Of a DNA stretch of 25,090 nucleotides, positions 14,348 to 22,816 are shown piece by piece (position 1 is the first letter of the stretch; every line of letters starts with the position of its first letter). The position numbers and the translations under genes were made by a program. The notes under the pieces were generated by a model. The model was not told the DNA's origin. It saw nothing but the letters and a program-made list of their open reading frames with translations, and did not search any database. The DNA comes from a bacterium (GTDB taxonomy: Bacteria > Patescibacteriota > Microgenomatia > UBA1400 > PJMF01). The stretch spans positions 1 through 25,090 of the forward strand of contig OMIS01000065.1 in the NCBI GenBank assembly GCA_900299155.1. Direction: 5' to 3'.

Positions 14348-17300
14348 ATGACAAAAGCGGTCCGTCAAAACTGGGGCAAATCACATTCAGTTCTTCCTGA
14401 ACTTGATTTGGTTGGTCTACAGTTACAAAGTTACAACGCATTTTTACAAAATGGTATTAAAGATACTCTAGAAGAAGTCTATCAAAATGGTATTGAAGAC
14501 TATACTGGTAAGAACTGGCGTTTAAGTTTTGGAGAATATCGCTTTGGTCAACCTAAATACACTATCGCACAAGCTAAACAAAAAGGTGTCAGTTATGACA
14601 TGCCACTCTATGTAATGGCTACATTACTCAACAAAAAAACAGGTGAAGAGCAGTCTCAAGAAGTTTTCTTGGGTGATATCCCAAAAATGACTCCAATTGG
14701 TACGTTCGTTATCAATGGTATTGAACGTGCAGTCGTTACGCAATTAGTTCGCTCTCCAGGTGTATTTTTCTCTGGTGATGCAGACACTGCTACTGGTCGT
14801 CAACTCTACCAAGCAGAACTCCGTCCAAAGCGCGGTTCATGGTTGGAAATTGCCGTAGGTAAGAAAAATATCATCACAGTAAAGATTGACCGCCGTCGCA
14901 AGATGCCAGTTACGGTTTTACTCCGTGCTATGGGCTTAAGTACTGATGAAGATTTGTTGAACATGTTCAAAGATGTCGTCGAGACAGATGCTTACTCACT
15001 CTTCAAAAATACTATTGAAAAAGATGCAACCAAAACAAAAGAAGAAGCATTAATTGAAATTTACGAAAAGATGCGTCCAGGTGAACCAGCTACTTTAGAT
15101 GGTGCACAAGAATACATCAAGCAAATGTTCTTTGATGCTCGCCGCTACGATTTAGGTCGTGTGGGTCGTTACAAATTAAACCGCCGCTTCAAGCTTTCTG
15201 TCGATCAAGAAACTATTACGCTTACTCCAGATGATGTTATCTCTGCTGTTAAATACTTGATCAACTTACAAAATGGTAAGGGTAAAACTGATGATATTGA
15301 TCACTTGAGTAACCGTCGTGTTCGCCAAATTGGTGAGCTCGTCCAAGAGTCAGCATTCCGCATTGGATTAATCCGCTTAGAGCGTTCTATCCGTGAAAAA
15401 ATGTCTCTGACTAAAACAGATGAAAGTCTTACTCCTGGTGCATTAGTGAACGCTCGTCCATTGATCGCTACTATTAGTGAGTTTTTCCGCCGCAACCGCT
15501 TGTCTACCATCTTGGATCAAACCAATCCATTGTCTGAAATTGACAACCTTCGCCGTTTGTCAGTGATGGGTAGTGGTGGTGTGACTCGTGAACGTGCCTC
15601 TTTCTCTATGCGTGACATCAACGCATCACAATACTCTCGTATTGACCCCGTTCGTTCACCAGAAGGTCCAAACATCGGTTTGGTGACCTATTTGTCACTC
15701 TACGCTCGAGTTAATGACTTCGGATTCTTGGAGGCTCCATACAATCCAGTCGTAGCTGATGGTGATAAGATGAAAGTTTCTGAAGATATTATCTACTTGG
15801 CTGCTGATGATGAAGAAGATTACAGAATCACTCACCGCAGTATTGAGATTGATGACAAGGGATATATTGCTCAAGAGTGGGTGCCTATCCGCTTTATGAA
15901 CAAGTTCGTTGAAGGTCCTGTCACTGACGTGCAGTACATCGACGTCGTTCCTCGCCAAGTGATTGGTACTTCAGCTTCATTAATTCCATTTATCGCTCAT
16001 GACGAAGCAAACCGCGCTCTGATGGGTACACACATGCAATGTCAAGCTGTCCCATTGATCAAACCAGAATCTCCAATTGTTGGTACTGGTATGGAAGGTG
16101 CTGTCGCAAGTGCCATGAACCGCACTGTAGTTGCTCAAAATGCTGGTACAGTTGAGTACGTTGACTCTACGAGAGTTGTCGTTAAGCTTGATAAAGCTAC
16201 TTCAGATATGCTCAAGAAGAGTAACTACATGAGTGATGTATCGTATCTTGATGGTTCAGATGAAGTGTACCCAGTTAGTAAGTTTATCCGTACTTCACAA
16301 AGTACTTGTTATTCACAACGTCCAATTGTGAGAGCAGGACAAAAAGTAGGTATCGGTGATACGTTGATCGATGGTCCTTCAGCAGATCAAGGCGAACTCG
16401 CGCTTGGCTCAAACGTTATTGTGGCATATACCTCATTTGACGGTTTAGGCTACGAAGACGCTATCGTTATCTCTGACCGCTTGGTAAAAGATGATGTTTT
16501 AACTTCTATCCAAATCAATGAATACAAGGCAAAAGTAATGGATACCAAACTTGGTGCAGAAGAACTGACCAACGATATCCCAAACGTTTCTGAAACCTAC
16601 CTCAGTAACCTCACCCCAGACGGTATTATCCGCATTGGTAGTGTGGTTTCCTCTGGTGATATCTTAATTGGCAAGATCGCACCAAAGGGTGAGACAGAGC
16701 TTTCTCCAGAAGAACGCTTGCTCCGTGCTATCTTTGGTGAAAAATCACGCGAAGTTCGTGATACTTCACTGAGAATGCCACATGGTGAAGCAGGTACTGT
16801 CATTGACGTCCAAGTCCTCGATAGTGATTTAGGTGATGAACTTGATCCTGGTACACTGAAAGAAGTGATTGTTAAAGTTGCACAAACTCGCAAAATCACT
16901 GTCGGTGACAAATTGGCAGGTCGCCACGGTAACAAAGGTGTTATCTCCAAGATCGTGCCAGCTGCAGATATGCCACACTTAGAAGATGGTACCCCAGTAG
17001 ACTTGATCATTTCACCACTGTCTGTTCTTGCTCGTATGAACATGGGACAGCTCTTTGAAGCACACGCTGGTTGGGCAGCACAAAAACTTGGATACAAGAT
17101 TGCCGTCCCAGCTTTCGAACACTTTGAAGAATCACAGATCTGGAATGAACTTGAACGCGCTGGCTTACCAGATTCTGGTAAAGTCCAACTCTATGATGGT
17201 CGTACTGGTGAAACCTACGGTGAACCAACTACAGTTGGTGTCGGGTACATCTTGAAGTTGACTCACATGGTTGAAGACAAGATGCACGCTCGTTCAACTG

Positions 17301-17827
17301 GTCCATACTCTCTAGTCACACAACAACCACTCGGAGGTAAAGCTCAAATGGGTGGACAGCGTCTGGGAGAAATGGAGGTCTGGGCACTTGAAGCACATCG
17401 CGCAGCACACACCCTGCAAGAAATGCTTACCATCAAGTCAGACGACGTGATGGGTCGTGCAAAGGCATTCGAAGCCATCGTTAAAGGCTCCGATATTCCT
17501 GCACCAACCGTGCCAGAATCATTCAAGGTCTTGATGCGTGAATTGAACTCTCTTGCTATCGACGTAGTTCCATATGAACTCGAAGAAGCAGAAGAGCCAG
17601 AAACCGCACCACAACCTGGTGTAGCTGACGATCTCACCGATGATACACAAAGTACCGTCGTAGCAGATGACAGCATGACCACTGAAGATTCATCAGATGA
17701 TCACAGCGATGATGCTGAAGATCAAGATGATGAGATTGAAGATGATTTTGAAGACGCTGAGGCAGAAGCGGAAGCCGCTGCAGCAGCAGAAGAACAAGTA
17801 TCAGAAGACGAGGAAGCAATTCAATAA
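14348..17827 (+). CDS. rpoB: RNA polymerase beta subunit with an acidic C-terminal tail
   Basis: A 1159-residue beta subunit, the catalytic partner of beta'. It carries the expected core blocks: FVINGIERAVVTQLVRSPGV, the rifampicin-region segment at about 379-411, SPEGPNIGLVTYLSLYARVN, the catalytic-side DELDPGTLKEVIVKVAQTRKITVGDKLAGRHGNKGV, and the C-terminal clamp PLGGKAQMGGQRLGEMEVWALEAH. It lacks the large inserts of the 1342-residue E. coli subunit. Residues aligned to E. coli Gln513 and His526 are Thr387 and Asn400. After the normal end (LNSLAIDVV) comes an 84-residue extension (1076-1159) with 37 Asp/Glu and no Lys or Arg. The start at 14348 is fixed by AAAAGGAG five bases upstream; an in-frame TTG at 14312 is rejected. 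rpoC follows after 12 nt. Confidence 0.97.
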   Translation: MTKAVRQNWGKSHSVLPELDLVGLQLQSYNAFLQNGIKDTLEEVYQNGIEDYTGKNWRLSFGEYRFGQPKYTIAQAKQKGVSYDMPLYVMATLLNKKTGEEQSQEVFLGDIPKMTPIGTFVINGIERAVVTQLVRSPGVFFSGDADTATGRQLYQAELRPKRGSWLEIAVGKKNIITVKIDRRRKMPVTVLLRAMGLSTDEDLLNMFKDVVETDAYSLFKNTIEKDATKTKEEALIEIYEKMRPGEPATLDGAQEYIKQMFFDARRYDLGRVGRYKLNRRFKLSVDQETITLTPDDVISAVKYLINLQNGKGKTDDIDHLSNRRVRQIGELVQESAFRIGLIRLERSIREKMSLTKTDESLTPGALVNARPLIATISEFFRRNRLSTILDQTNPLSEIDNLRRLSVMGSGGVTRERASFSMRDINASQYSRIDPVRSPEGPNIGLVTYLSLYARVNDFGFLEAPYNPVVADGDKMKVSEDIIYLAADDEEDYRITHRSIEIDDKGYIAQEWVPIRFMNKFVEGPVTDVQYIDVVPRQVIGTSASLIPFIAHDEANRALMGTHMQCQAVPLIKPESPIVGTGMEGAVASAMNRTVVAQNAGTVEYVDSTRVVVKLDKATSDMLKKSNYMSDVSYLDGSDEVYPVSKFIRTSQSTCYSQRPIVRAGQKVGIGDTLIDGPSADQGELALGSNVIVAYTSFDGLGYEDAIVISDRLVKDDVLTSIQINEYKAKVMDTKLGAEELTNDIPNVSETYLSNLTPDGIIRIGSVVSSGDILIGKIAPKGETELSPEERLLRAIFGEKSREVRDTSLRMPHGEAGTVIDVQVLDSDLGDELDPGTLKEVIVKVAQTRKITVGDKLAGRHGNKGVISKIVPAADMPHLEDGTPVDLIISPLSVLARMNMGQLFEAHAGWAAQKLGYKIAVPAFEHFEESQIWNELERAGLPDSGKVQLYDGRTGETYGEPTTVGVGYILKLTHMVEDKMHARSTGPYSLVTQQPLGGKAQMGGQRLGEMEVWALEAHRAAHTLQEMLTIKSDDVMGRAKAFEAIVKGSDIPAPTVPESFKVLMRELNSLAIDVVPYELEEAEEPETAPQPGVADDLTDDTQSTVVADDSMTTEDSSDDHSDDAEDQDDEIEDDFEDAEAEAEAAAAAEEQVSEDEEAIQ

Positions 17828-17839
17828 AGGAAGCCCACC

Positions 17840-20800
17840 ATGAAAAATATCATCGACTTTTCAGCTCTTGGTATTAGAATCGCTTCACCTGATGTGATCA
17901 AGTCCTGGTCACATGGCGAAGTTAAGAAACCAGAAACCATCAACTACCGTTCTCTGCGTGCAGAAAAAGACGGTTTGTTTGATGAAAAAATCTTTGGACC
18001 TACCAAAGACTATGAATGTTTCTGTGGAAAGTACAAACGTATCCGCTACAAGGGCATTATCTGTGACAAATGTGGCGTCGAAGTCACTCAGTCTAAGGTA
18101 CGCCGTGAGCGCATGGGTCATATTTCCCTAGCTGCTCCAGTGTCACACATCTGGTACTTTAAGGGAGCCCCTTCAAAGTTATCTTTGTTGCTGGACATCT
18201 CTCCTCGTAATATCAACTCAATCATCTACTTCTCCAAGTACTTAGTGCTTGCTGTAGATCATGATGAAAAGACTGCTAACATCGAGAAACTTGACGTTAA
18301 CCTGGTGGCAGCTCGTGATGAACTCAAAGAGAGCATGCAGAAGCAAATGGAAGCTGTTAAAGAGCAACTTGAAAAAGACAAAGCTGCTTTGAAAGAAAAG
18401 GTTTCCAACAAAGAAACACTGCAATTGAAGTTGACTGAACTTGACCTCAAGGCCAAGAACAAGTTGGTTTCTTTGAAGAAACAACTTGAAACACAACTTG
18501 AGCAAACTGATGAAATCTTCAAAGCTCTCAAGGCATTATTGAAGAAAATCGGTAAGCGCACCATCTTAACTGAAGATGAGTACTTGAAACTTGATGAGTA
18601 CGATGTGGCTTCACACCTGCGCGTTGGCATGGGTGCTGAAAGTCTTATGGAACTCGTCAGTGAGCTCGATCTTGATAACGTCGTAGCTGGTCTTCGCAAA
18701 GAAATGACCGAAAGTAAAGGTGCTAAGCGCCTGAAAGCTACCAAACGTCTGCGTGTTGTGGAAGGTTTGCGCAAAGCTCAAATCAATCCATCATGGATGT
18801 TCTTAACCATCTTGCCAGTGATCCCTCCAGATCTCCGTCCAATGGTGCAGCTTTCTGGTGGTCGCTTTGCTACCTCAGATCTCAATGACCTCTATCGTCG
18901 TGTGATCAACCGTAACAACCGCTTACATCACCTCATTGAGCTCGGTGCTCCTGAGATTATCTTGCGCAACGAAAAACGCATGCTCCAAGAAGCAGTTGAC
19001 TCTTTGATTGATGGCTCACAAGCCAGTCAAGCTCGTCGCAGAGTAGTGCGTCGCCCACTCAAATCTCTCTCTGAGATGCTGAAGGGTAAACAAGGTCGCT
19101 TCCGTCAAAACTTGCTTGGTAAACGTGTGGACTACTCAGGTCGTTCAGTTATCGTTGTCGGTCCAGAACTCAAGCTTAACGAGTGTGGTATTCCAAAAGA
19201 TATGGCTCTGGAAATGTTCAAACCATACGTTTTGCGCGAATTGATCGTTCAGGGCATTGCTCCAAACGTCAAGAGTGCTCGCCAACAAATTGAGCGTCGT
19301 GAACCAGTGGTGTATGGTATCTTGGAACAAGTTACCGCCAATCATCCTGTGATCTTGAACCGTGCTCCAACCTTGCACAAACTTGGTATGCAAGCATTCT
19401 TCCCAATCTTGATTGAAGGAAATGCTATCCGCTTGCACCCATGTGTCTGTTCAGGATACAACGCTGACTTTGACGGAGACCAAATGGCTGTGCATGTGCC
19501 TTTGACCAAAGAGTCTCAGGAAGAAGCAGCTTCATTGATGCTTTCCAGTCACAACTTACTCAAACCAGCAAACGGTGAACCTATCACTGTGCCAAACAAA
19601 GAAATGGCAATGGGTGTCTACTACCTAACCGCAGTAGATGACTCTTTACCAGAGATAGAAGCTGTCTTTGCCAATAAGCAAGAGGCATACCACGCTTACC
19701 AAGTTGGTCGGATTAAACACCGTCAAGCTATTACCGTTCGCATGAATGGTCAACGCTTGAAAACCACAGTTGGTCGCTTGGAATTCAACGATGTCTTGCA
19801 AGCTAAAGAGTTTGTGAACGAACCTATTACTGCCAAGCGCATTAAAGAGATCGTTACCAAAGCAATTGAAACTTCAACACAAGAAGAAGTGGCTCAATTG
19901 ATCGACTCTATCAAGAACCTTGGTTTTGCTGCTGCTACTGAATCTGGTCTGTCTGTCTCTGTGACTGACTGTGCCATGATCCCAGAAAAAGACGGCATCA
20001 TCGAGCGCGCAAATAAGCAAGCTGAAGCAGTTCAGGATCAATATCAACGCGGATTCATCTCTGAAGAAGAGCGCAAGCGTATGTCATTTGATCTCTGGAT
20101 GAAAACAACTGACGAAGTTGCTGAAGCTACTTGGGATTCATACCCAGCCAGTAATGCTGTTAAAGTAATCATCAGTTCAGGAGGTACTCGTGCTTCTAAA
20201 GATCAGGTGAAACAGCTCGCAGCTATGCGTGGACTTGTGGTCGACCCACTTGGTAATATCGTGGAAATGCCTACAAAGTCTAACTTCCGTGAAGGTTTGT
20301 CAATCTTCGAGTATGTGACCTCAGCTCGTGGATCACGCAAAGGTTTGACCGACTCAGCTATCAAAACCGCTGACGCAGGTTACTTGACTCGCCGTCTCTG
20401 TGATGTTGCTCATGACTTGATCATCAGAATGCAAGATTGTGGTTCTGAAAAAGGTATTGATATTGTCAAAGGCTACCGCCCAGATGTATTTGCTATCCGC
20501 ATCACTGGTCGCTATGCAGCACAAGTAGTCACCGCTGGCGGAAAGACATTAGTTGAACAAGGTGCTTTAATTACTCCAGAACTTGCTCAAGAAATTGACA
20601 AAGCTGGCGTGGAAACCGTCAATATCTACTCACCGCTCACTTGTGAGTCTCCAAAAGGACTCTGTGCTAAGTGTTATGGTTGGGACTTTGCTACTCGTGC
20701 GCCAATCGAGATTGGTGTACCAGTCGGTATCGTGGCTGCACAATCAATCGGTGAGCCAGGTACTCAGCTGACCATGCGTGTGAAGCACTCTGGAGGTATC

Positions 20801-21520
20801 GTCGGTCTCGACGTGACTCAAGGTTTGCCACGTGTGGAAGAACTCTTCGAGGCACGTAATCCAAAGAATGCAGCAGTCATTGCTGAAATTGGTGGAGAAG
20901 TGAAAATTGAAGAAGCTGAAGGTGAACTGAACATCATTATTAAGAGTGCCACCCAAGCTGGTGAAGAAGTAAAGTACAGTGTTCATCCACAAACTCCATT
21001 AACTGTTGCTGATGGTGACCTGGTTTCAGCTGGTCATCAATTGACCGTTGGTTCAGTCAACCTACGTGAGCTTTTGCAGATTAAAGGCTTATTGTATGTC
21101 CAACAATTTTTGGTTGATCAAATTCAACAAGTCTATGAATCTCAAGGTATTCAGATCCACGATAAGCATTTTGAAGTAATCATCCGCAAAATGAGTGACA
21201 AAGTGCAGATCGAAGGAGTGGGTGACACTGAGTTCTTAACTGGTGAAGTTGTTGAGCGCAGTCTGTTTATGGAAGAAAATGATGAAACAATCGCTGCTGG
21301 TGGTGAACCTGCAACTGCTAAGATCTTATTCCTCGGTATTACAAGATCTTCACTCTTTACCAGTTCATGGTTGTCAGCTGCTTCATTCCAGCACACCAAG
21401 AATATATTGACTGATGCCGCTACAACTGGTGCTGTCGACAAATTAGAAGGTTTGAAAGAAAACGTTATCATTGGTCGGTTGATCCCAACTACCAAAGAGC
21501 GCGCAGAGATTATTGCTTAG
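17840..21520 (+). CDS. rpoC: RNA polymerase beta' subunit with a coiled-coil insertion
   Basis: A 1226-residue beta' subunit carrying the active-site magnesium loop NADFDGD at residues 541-547 (Asp543, Asp545, Asp547). The N-terminal zinc site is Cys60, Cys62, Cys75 and Cys78; the second is Cys867, Cys935, Cys942 and Cys945. The switch and rudder region (GGRFATSDLNDLYRRVINRNNR, then GKQGRFRQNLLGKRVDYSGRSV) is canonical. Two features differ from the norm: residues of about 143-238 form a long charged coiled coil between the YFSKYLVLAV strand and ILTEDEY, and the trigger loop reads MRVKHSGG (979-986), where most enzymes have MRTFHxGG. The bridge-helix start reads TSARGSRKG instead of STHGARKG. 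A ribosome site AAAGGA overlaps the rpoB stop. Confidence 0.97.
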   Translation: MKNIIDFSALGIRIASPDVIKSWSHGEVKKPETINYRSLRAEKDGLFDEKIFGPTKDYECFCGKYKRIRYKGIICDKCGVEVTQSKVRRERMGHISLAAPVSHIWYFKGAPSKLSLLLDISPRNINSIIYFSKYLVLAVDHDEKTANIEKLDVNLVAARDELKESMQKQMEAVKEQLEKDKAALKEKVSNKETLQLKLTELDLKAKNKLVSLKKQLETQLEQTDEIFKALKALLKKIGKRTILTEDEYLKLDEYDVASHLRVGMGAESLMELVSELDLDNVVAGLRKEMTESKGAKRLKATKRLRVVEGLRKAQINPSWMFLTILPVIPPDLRPMVQLSGGRFATSDLNDLYRRVINRNNRLHHLIELGAPEIILRNEKRMLQEAVDSLIDGSQASQARRRVVRRPLKSLSEMLKGKQGRFRQNLLGKRVDYSGRSVIVVGPELKLNECGIPKDMALEMFKPYVLRELIVQGIAPNVKSARQQIERREPVVYGILEQVTANHPVILNRAPTLHKLGMQAFFPILIEGNAIRLHPCVCSGYNADFDGDQMAVHVPLTKESQEEAASLMLSSHNLLKPANGEPITVPNKEMAMGVYYLTAVDDSLPEIEAVFANKQEAYHAYQVGRIKHRQAITVRMNGQRLKTTVGRLEFNDVLQAKEFVNEPITAKRIKEIVTKAIETSTQEEVAQLIDSIKNLGFAAATESGLSVSVTDCAMIPEKDGIIERANKQAEAVQDQYQRGFISEEERKRMSFDLWMKTTDEVAEATWDSYPASNAVKVIISSGGTRASKDQVKQLAAMRGLVVDPLGNIVEMPTKSNFREGLSIFEYVTSARGSRKGLTDSAIKTADAGYLTRRLCDVAHDLIIRMQDCGSEKGIDIVKGYRPDVFAIRITGRYAAQVVTAGGKTLVEQGALITPELAQEIDKAGVETVNIYSPLTCESPKGLCAKCYGWDFATRAPIEIGVPVGIVAAQSIGEPGTQLTMRVKHSGGIVGLDVTQGLPRVEELFEARNPKNAAVIAEIGGEVKIEEAEGELNIIIKSATQAGEEVKYSVHPQTPLTVADGDLVSAGHQLTVGSVNLRELLQIKGLLYVQQFLVDQIQQVYESQGIQIHDKHFEVIIRKMSDKVQIEGVGDTEFLTGEVVERSLFMEENDETIAAGGEPATAKILFLGITRSSLFTSSWLSAASFQHTKNILTDAATTGAVDKLEGLKENVIIGRLIPTTKERAEIIA

Positions 21521-21534
21521 TACATTGAAATTGG

Positions 21535-21665
21535 ATTAGGGTAGTGTCTCTTCAGGAACGACTGGTACCTTCACCAGCCTTGATGAGCCACCTCTACAAA
21601 GTATCTAGTATTTCTAGCTACGATGTTGGTGACTCATACAGCCATTCAGAGACACTACCACTAAT
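21535..21665 (+). ncRNA. Candidate structured RNA closed by a 17-bp stem (three-way junction)
   Basis: Between rpoC and rpsL, GGTAGTGTCTCT (21540-21551) is perfectly complementary to AGAGACACTACC (21648-21659), and ATTAG (21535-21539) pairs with CTAAT (21661-21665) across a single bulged A. Inside are helix A, CTGGT/ACCAG (21562-21566 with 21573-21577), helix B, ATGAG-C-CACC with GGTG-A-CTCAT (21583-21592 with 21628-21637, one C/A mismatch), and, in the apex of B, helix C, GTA-T-CTAG with CTAG-C-TAC (21601-21621). The result is a three-way junction. It is not recognisable as 5S, tRNA, SRP RNA or a named riboswitch. A TACATT box at 21521-21526 could start a transcript at the base of the stem. 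Alternatives are an rpoC 3' structure or a small inverted-repeat mobile element. Confidence 0.5.
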
Positions 21666-21690
21666 TAGATCAGAGATCTAATCTCTGAAT
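21665..21690 (+). promoter_or_regulatory. Competing hairpins just after the structured element
   Basis: TTAGATC/GATCTAA (21665-21681, loop AGA) and TCAGAGAT/ATCTCTGA (21670-21688, loop CTA) share bases and cannot form together. In addition TCTCTGAAT (21682-21690) is perfectly complementary over 9 bp to ATTCAGAGA (21644-21652), part of which is the right arm of the long stem. No T-run follows, so a terminator function is not evident. Confidence 0.4.
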
Positions 21691-21722
21691 CAATTAAATG
21701 GCTTACGCAAAAACTCTGTAAA

Positions 21723-21745
21723 TTAGTCGCTGAATAATCGACTAA
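21723..21745 (+). other. 7-bp hairpin before the rpsL promoter
   Basis: TTAGTCG (21723-21729) pairs with CGACTAA (21739-21745) around a 9-nt loop. The downstream sequence on either strand is not a clean T-run, so it is not called a terminator. It lies 30 nt before the rpsL -10 box. Confidence 0.35.
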
Positions 21746-21774
21746 AAATTAAATATGCAAAAAATAATTGGGTG

Positions 21775-21802
21775 TGGTACAATCATACCCTTGTAAAAGG
21801 AG
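21775..21802 (+). promoter_or_regulatory. Extended -10 promoter and ribosome site of rpsL
   Basis: TGG followed by TACAAT (21778-21783) gives an extended -10. AAAGGAG (21796-21802) lies 10 nt before the ATG at 21813. The leader would be about 23 nt, much shorter than for rpoB. Confidence 0.6.
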
Positions 21803-21812
21803 AAAAGTTTAA

Positions 21813-22223
21813 ATGCCAACAGTAAATCAATTGATCCGTAAAGGTGGCCGTAAGAGTCTGTCTAAAAGAATTAAAGCAGGTGCTCTTCGCCGTAGTTTCA
21901 ATGCCGTTACCGGTCAACCAGTTAAAACTACCAACCCACAAAAACGTGGTGTGTGTACTGTTGTCAAAACCATGACTCCTAAGAAACCAAACTCAGCACT
22001 TCGTAAAGTGGCTCGTGTCAGACTTTCCAATAAAATGGAAGTTACCGCCTATATCATGGGTGAAGGACACTCACTTGCTGAGCACAGTATCGTACTTGTC
22101 CGCGGTGGAAGAGTAAAAGACCTTCCAGGTGTTAAGTACCATATTGTCCGTGGTAAGTTTGACGCTGCTGGCGTGGATGGTCGCAAAACCAGCCGTAGTA
22201 AGTATGGTGTCAAAGCCAAATAA
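21813..22223 (+). CDS. rpsL: Ribosomal protein S12
   Basis: A 136-residue S12, part of the decoding site of the small subunit. The loop TPKKPNSALRKVARVRLSN and the segment GGRVKDLPGVKYHIVRG are canonical, including the lysines whose replacement gives streptomycin resistance in E. coli (Lys43 and Lys88 equivalents), so no S12-based resistance is predicted. The region before QKRGVCT carries the extra residues typical of the Gram-positive type. It is separated from rpoC by 292 nt and has its own promoter. rpsG follows after 22 nt. Confidence 0.97.
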   Translation: MPTVNQLIRKGGRKSLSKRIKAGALRRSFNAVTGQPVKTTNPQKRGVCTVVKTMTPKKPNSALRKVARVRLSNKMEVTAYIMGEGHSLAEHSIVLVRGGRVKDLPGVKYHIVRGKFDAAGVDGRKTSRSKYGVKAK

Positions 22224-22245
22224 TTTGTTAAGAATATAAAATCCT

Positions 22246-22722
22246 ATGCGAGCAAAACGAGCACCAATTAGAGAAGTTAAACCAGATCCAATTTATGGAT
22301 CAGTAAAAGTAAGTAAACTCATCAACTACGTCATGCTTGATGGCAAACGTAGTGTCGCTCAAAAGCAAGTTTACTTAGCTTTAGATGAAGTTGCAAAAGC
22401 TTTGAATAAAAAACCTCTTGAAGCACTTGATGATGTTATTAACACTGTCATGCCACAAATGGAAGTGCGCTCTCGCCGTGTCGGTGGTGCTGCATACCAA
22501 GTGCCTATGCCAGTTAAACCACGTCGTGGTTTCTCACTCGCAGTGCGCTGGTTAATCCAAGAAGCTCGCAAACGCCCAAGTAAGCAATATCATTCTTTTG
22601 CAGAAAAACTAACTGCAGAAATGCTTGATGCTATGCAAAATATGGGTGGCGCTATGCAACGCAAAGCTACCTCACATCGTATGGCTGATGCCAACAAAGC
22701 ATTTGCTCATTTCCGTTGGTAA
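22246..22722 (+). CDS. rpsG: Ribosomal protein S7
   Basis: A 158-residue S7, the primary assembly protein of the 30S head. The start MRAKRAPIREVKPDPIYGS, the block NTVMPQMEVRSRRVGGAAYQVP, the basic RRGFSLAVRWLIQEARKRP and the end HRMADANKAFAHFRW are all characteristic. No Shine-Dalgarno is seen before the start; a TATAAA lies 5 nt upstream, which may be chance in an A/T-rich gap. Translation coupled to rpsL is likely. A strong terminator follows. Confidence 0.97.
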   Translation: MRAKRAPIREVKPDPIYGSVKVSKLINYVMLDGKRSVAQKQVYLALDEVAKALNKKPLEALDDVINTVMPQMEVRSRRVGGAAYQVPMPVKPRRGFSLAVRWLIQEARKRPSKQYHSFAEKLTAEMLDAMQNMGGAMQRKATSHRMADANKAFAHFRW

Positions 22723-22743
22723 GTGTCATTTTTTATTGATACT

Positions 22744-22770
22744 AAAACAGCCGCTCACGCGGCTGTTTTT
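22744..22770 (+). terminator. Strong intrinsic terminator after rpsG
   Basis: An 11-bp stem (AAAACAGCCGC at 22744-22754 with GCGGCTGTTTT at 22759-22769), loop TCAC, and the T-run 22766-22770. It separates rpsL-rpsG from fusA. Confidence 0.95.
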
Positions 22771-22805
22771 GGATTTCCCCCCTCGCACTTCTCTTAAATT
22801 TATTG

Positions 22806-22816
22806 TATGATACAGT
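22806..22816 (+). promoter_or_regulatory. Probable fusA promoter region
   Basis: Since a terminator precedes it, fusA needs its own promoter. TATGAT (22806-22811) and the overlapping TGA-TACAGT (22808-22816) are -10 candidates, giving a leader of about 50 nt. There is no convincing -35 or Shine-Dalgarno. A TATATAAC next to the ATG (22861-22868) is an alternative with too short a gap. Confidence 0.35.

Noticed and set aside
16597..17097. A 166-codon minus-strand frame inside rpoB
   Set aside because: A shadow of a highly conserved, codon-biased gene.
21540..21659. 5S rRNA, tRNA or hammerhead ribozyme as an explanation of the structured element
   Set aside because: Length and junction are 5S-like, but the conserved 5S loop sequences are absent. 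There is no tRNA cloverleaf or CCA. The TTGATGAG near helix B lacks the matching GAAA of a hammerhead.
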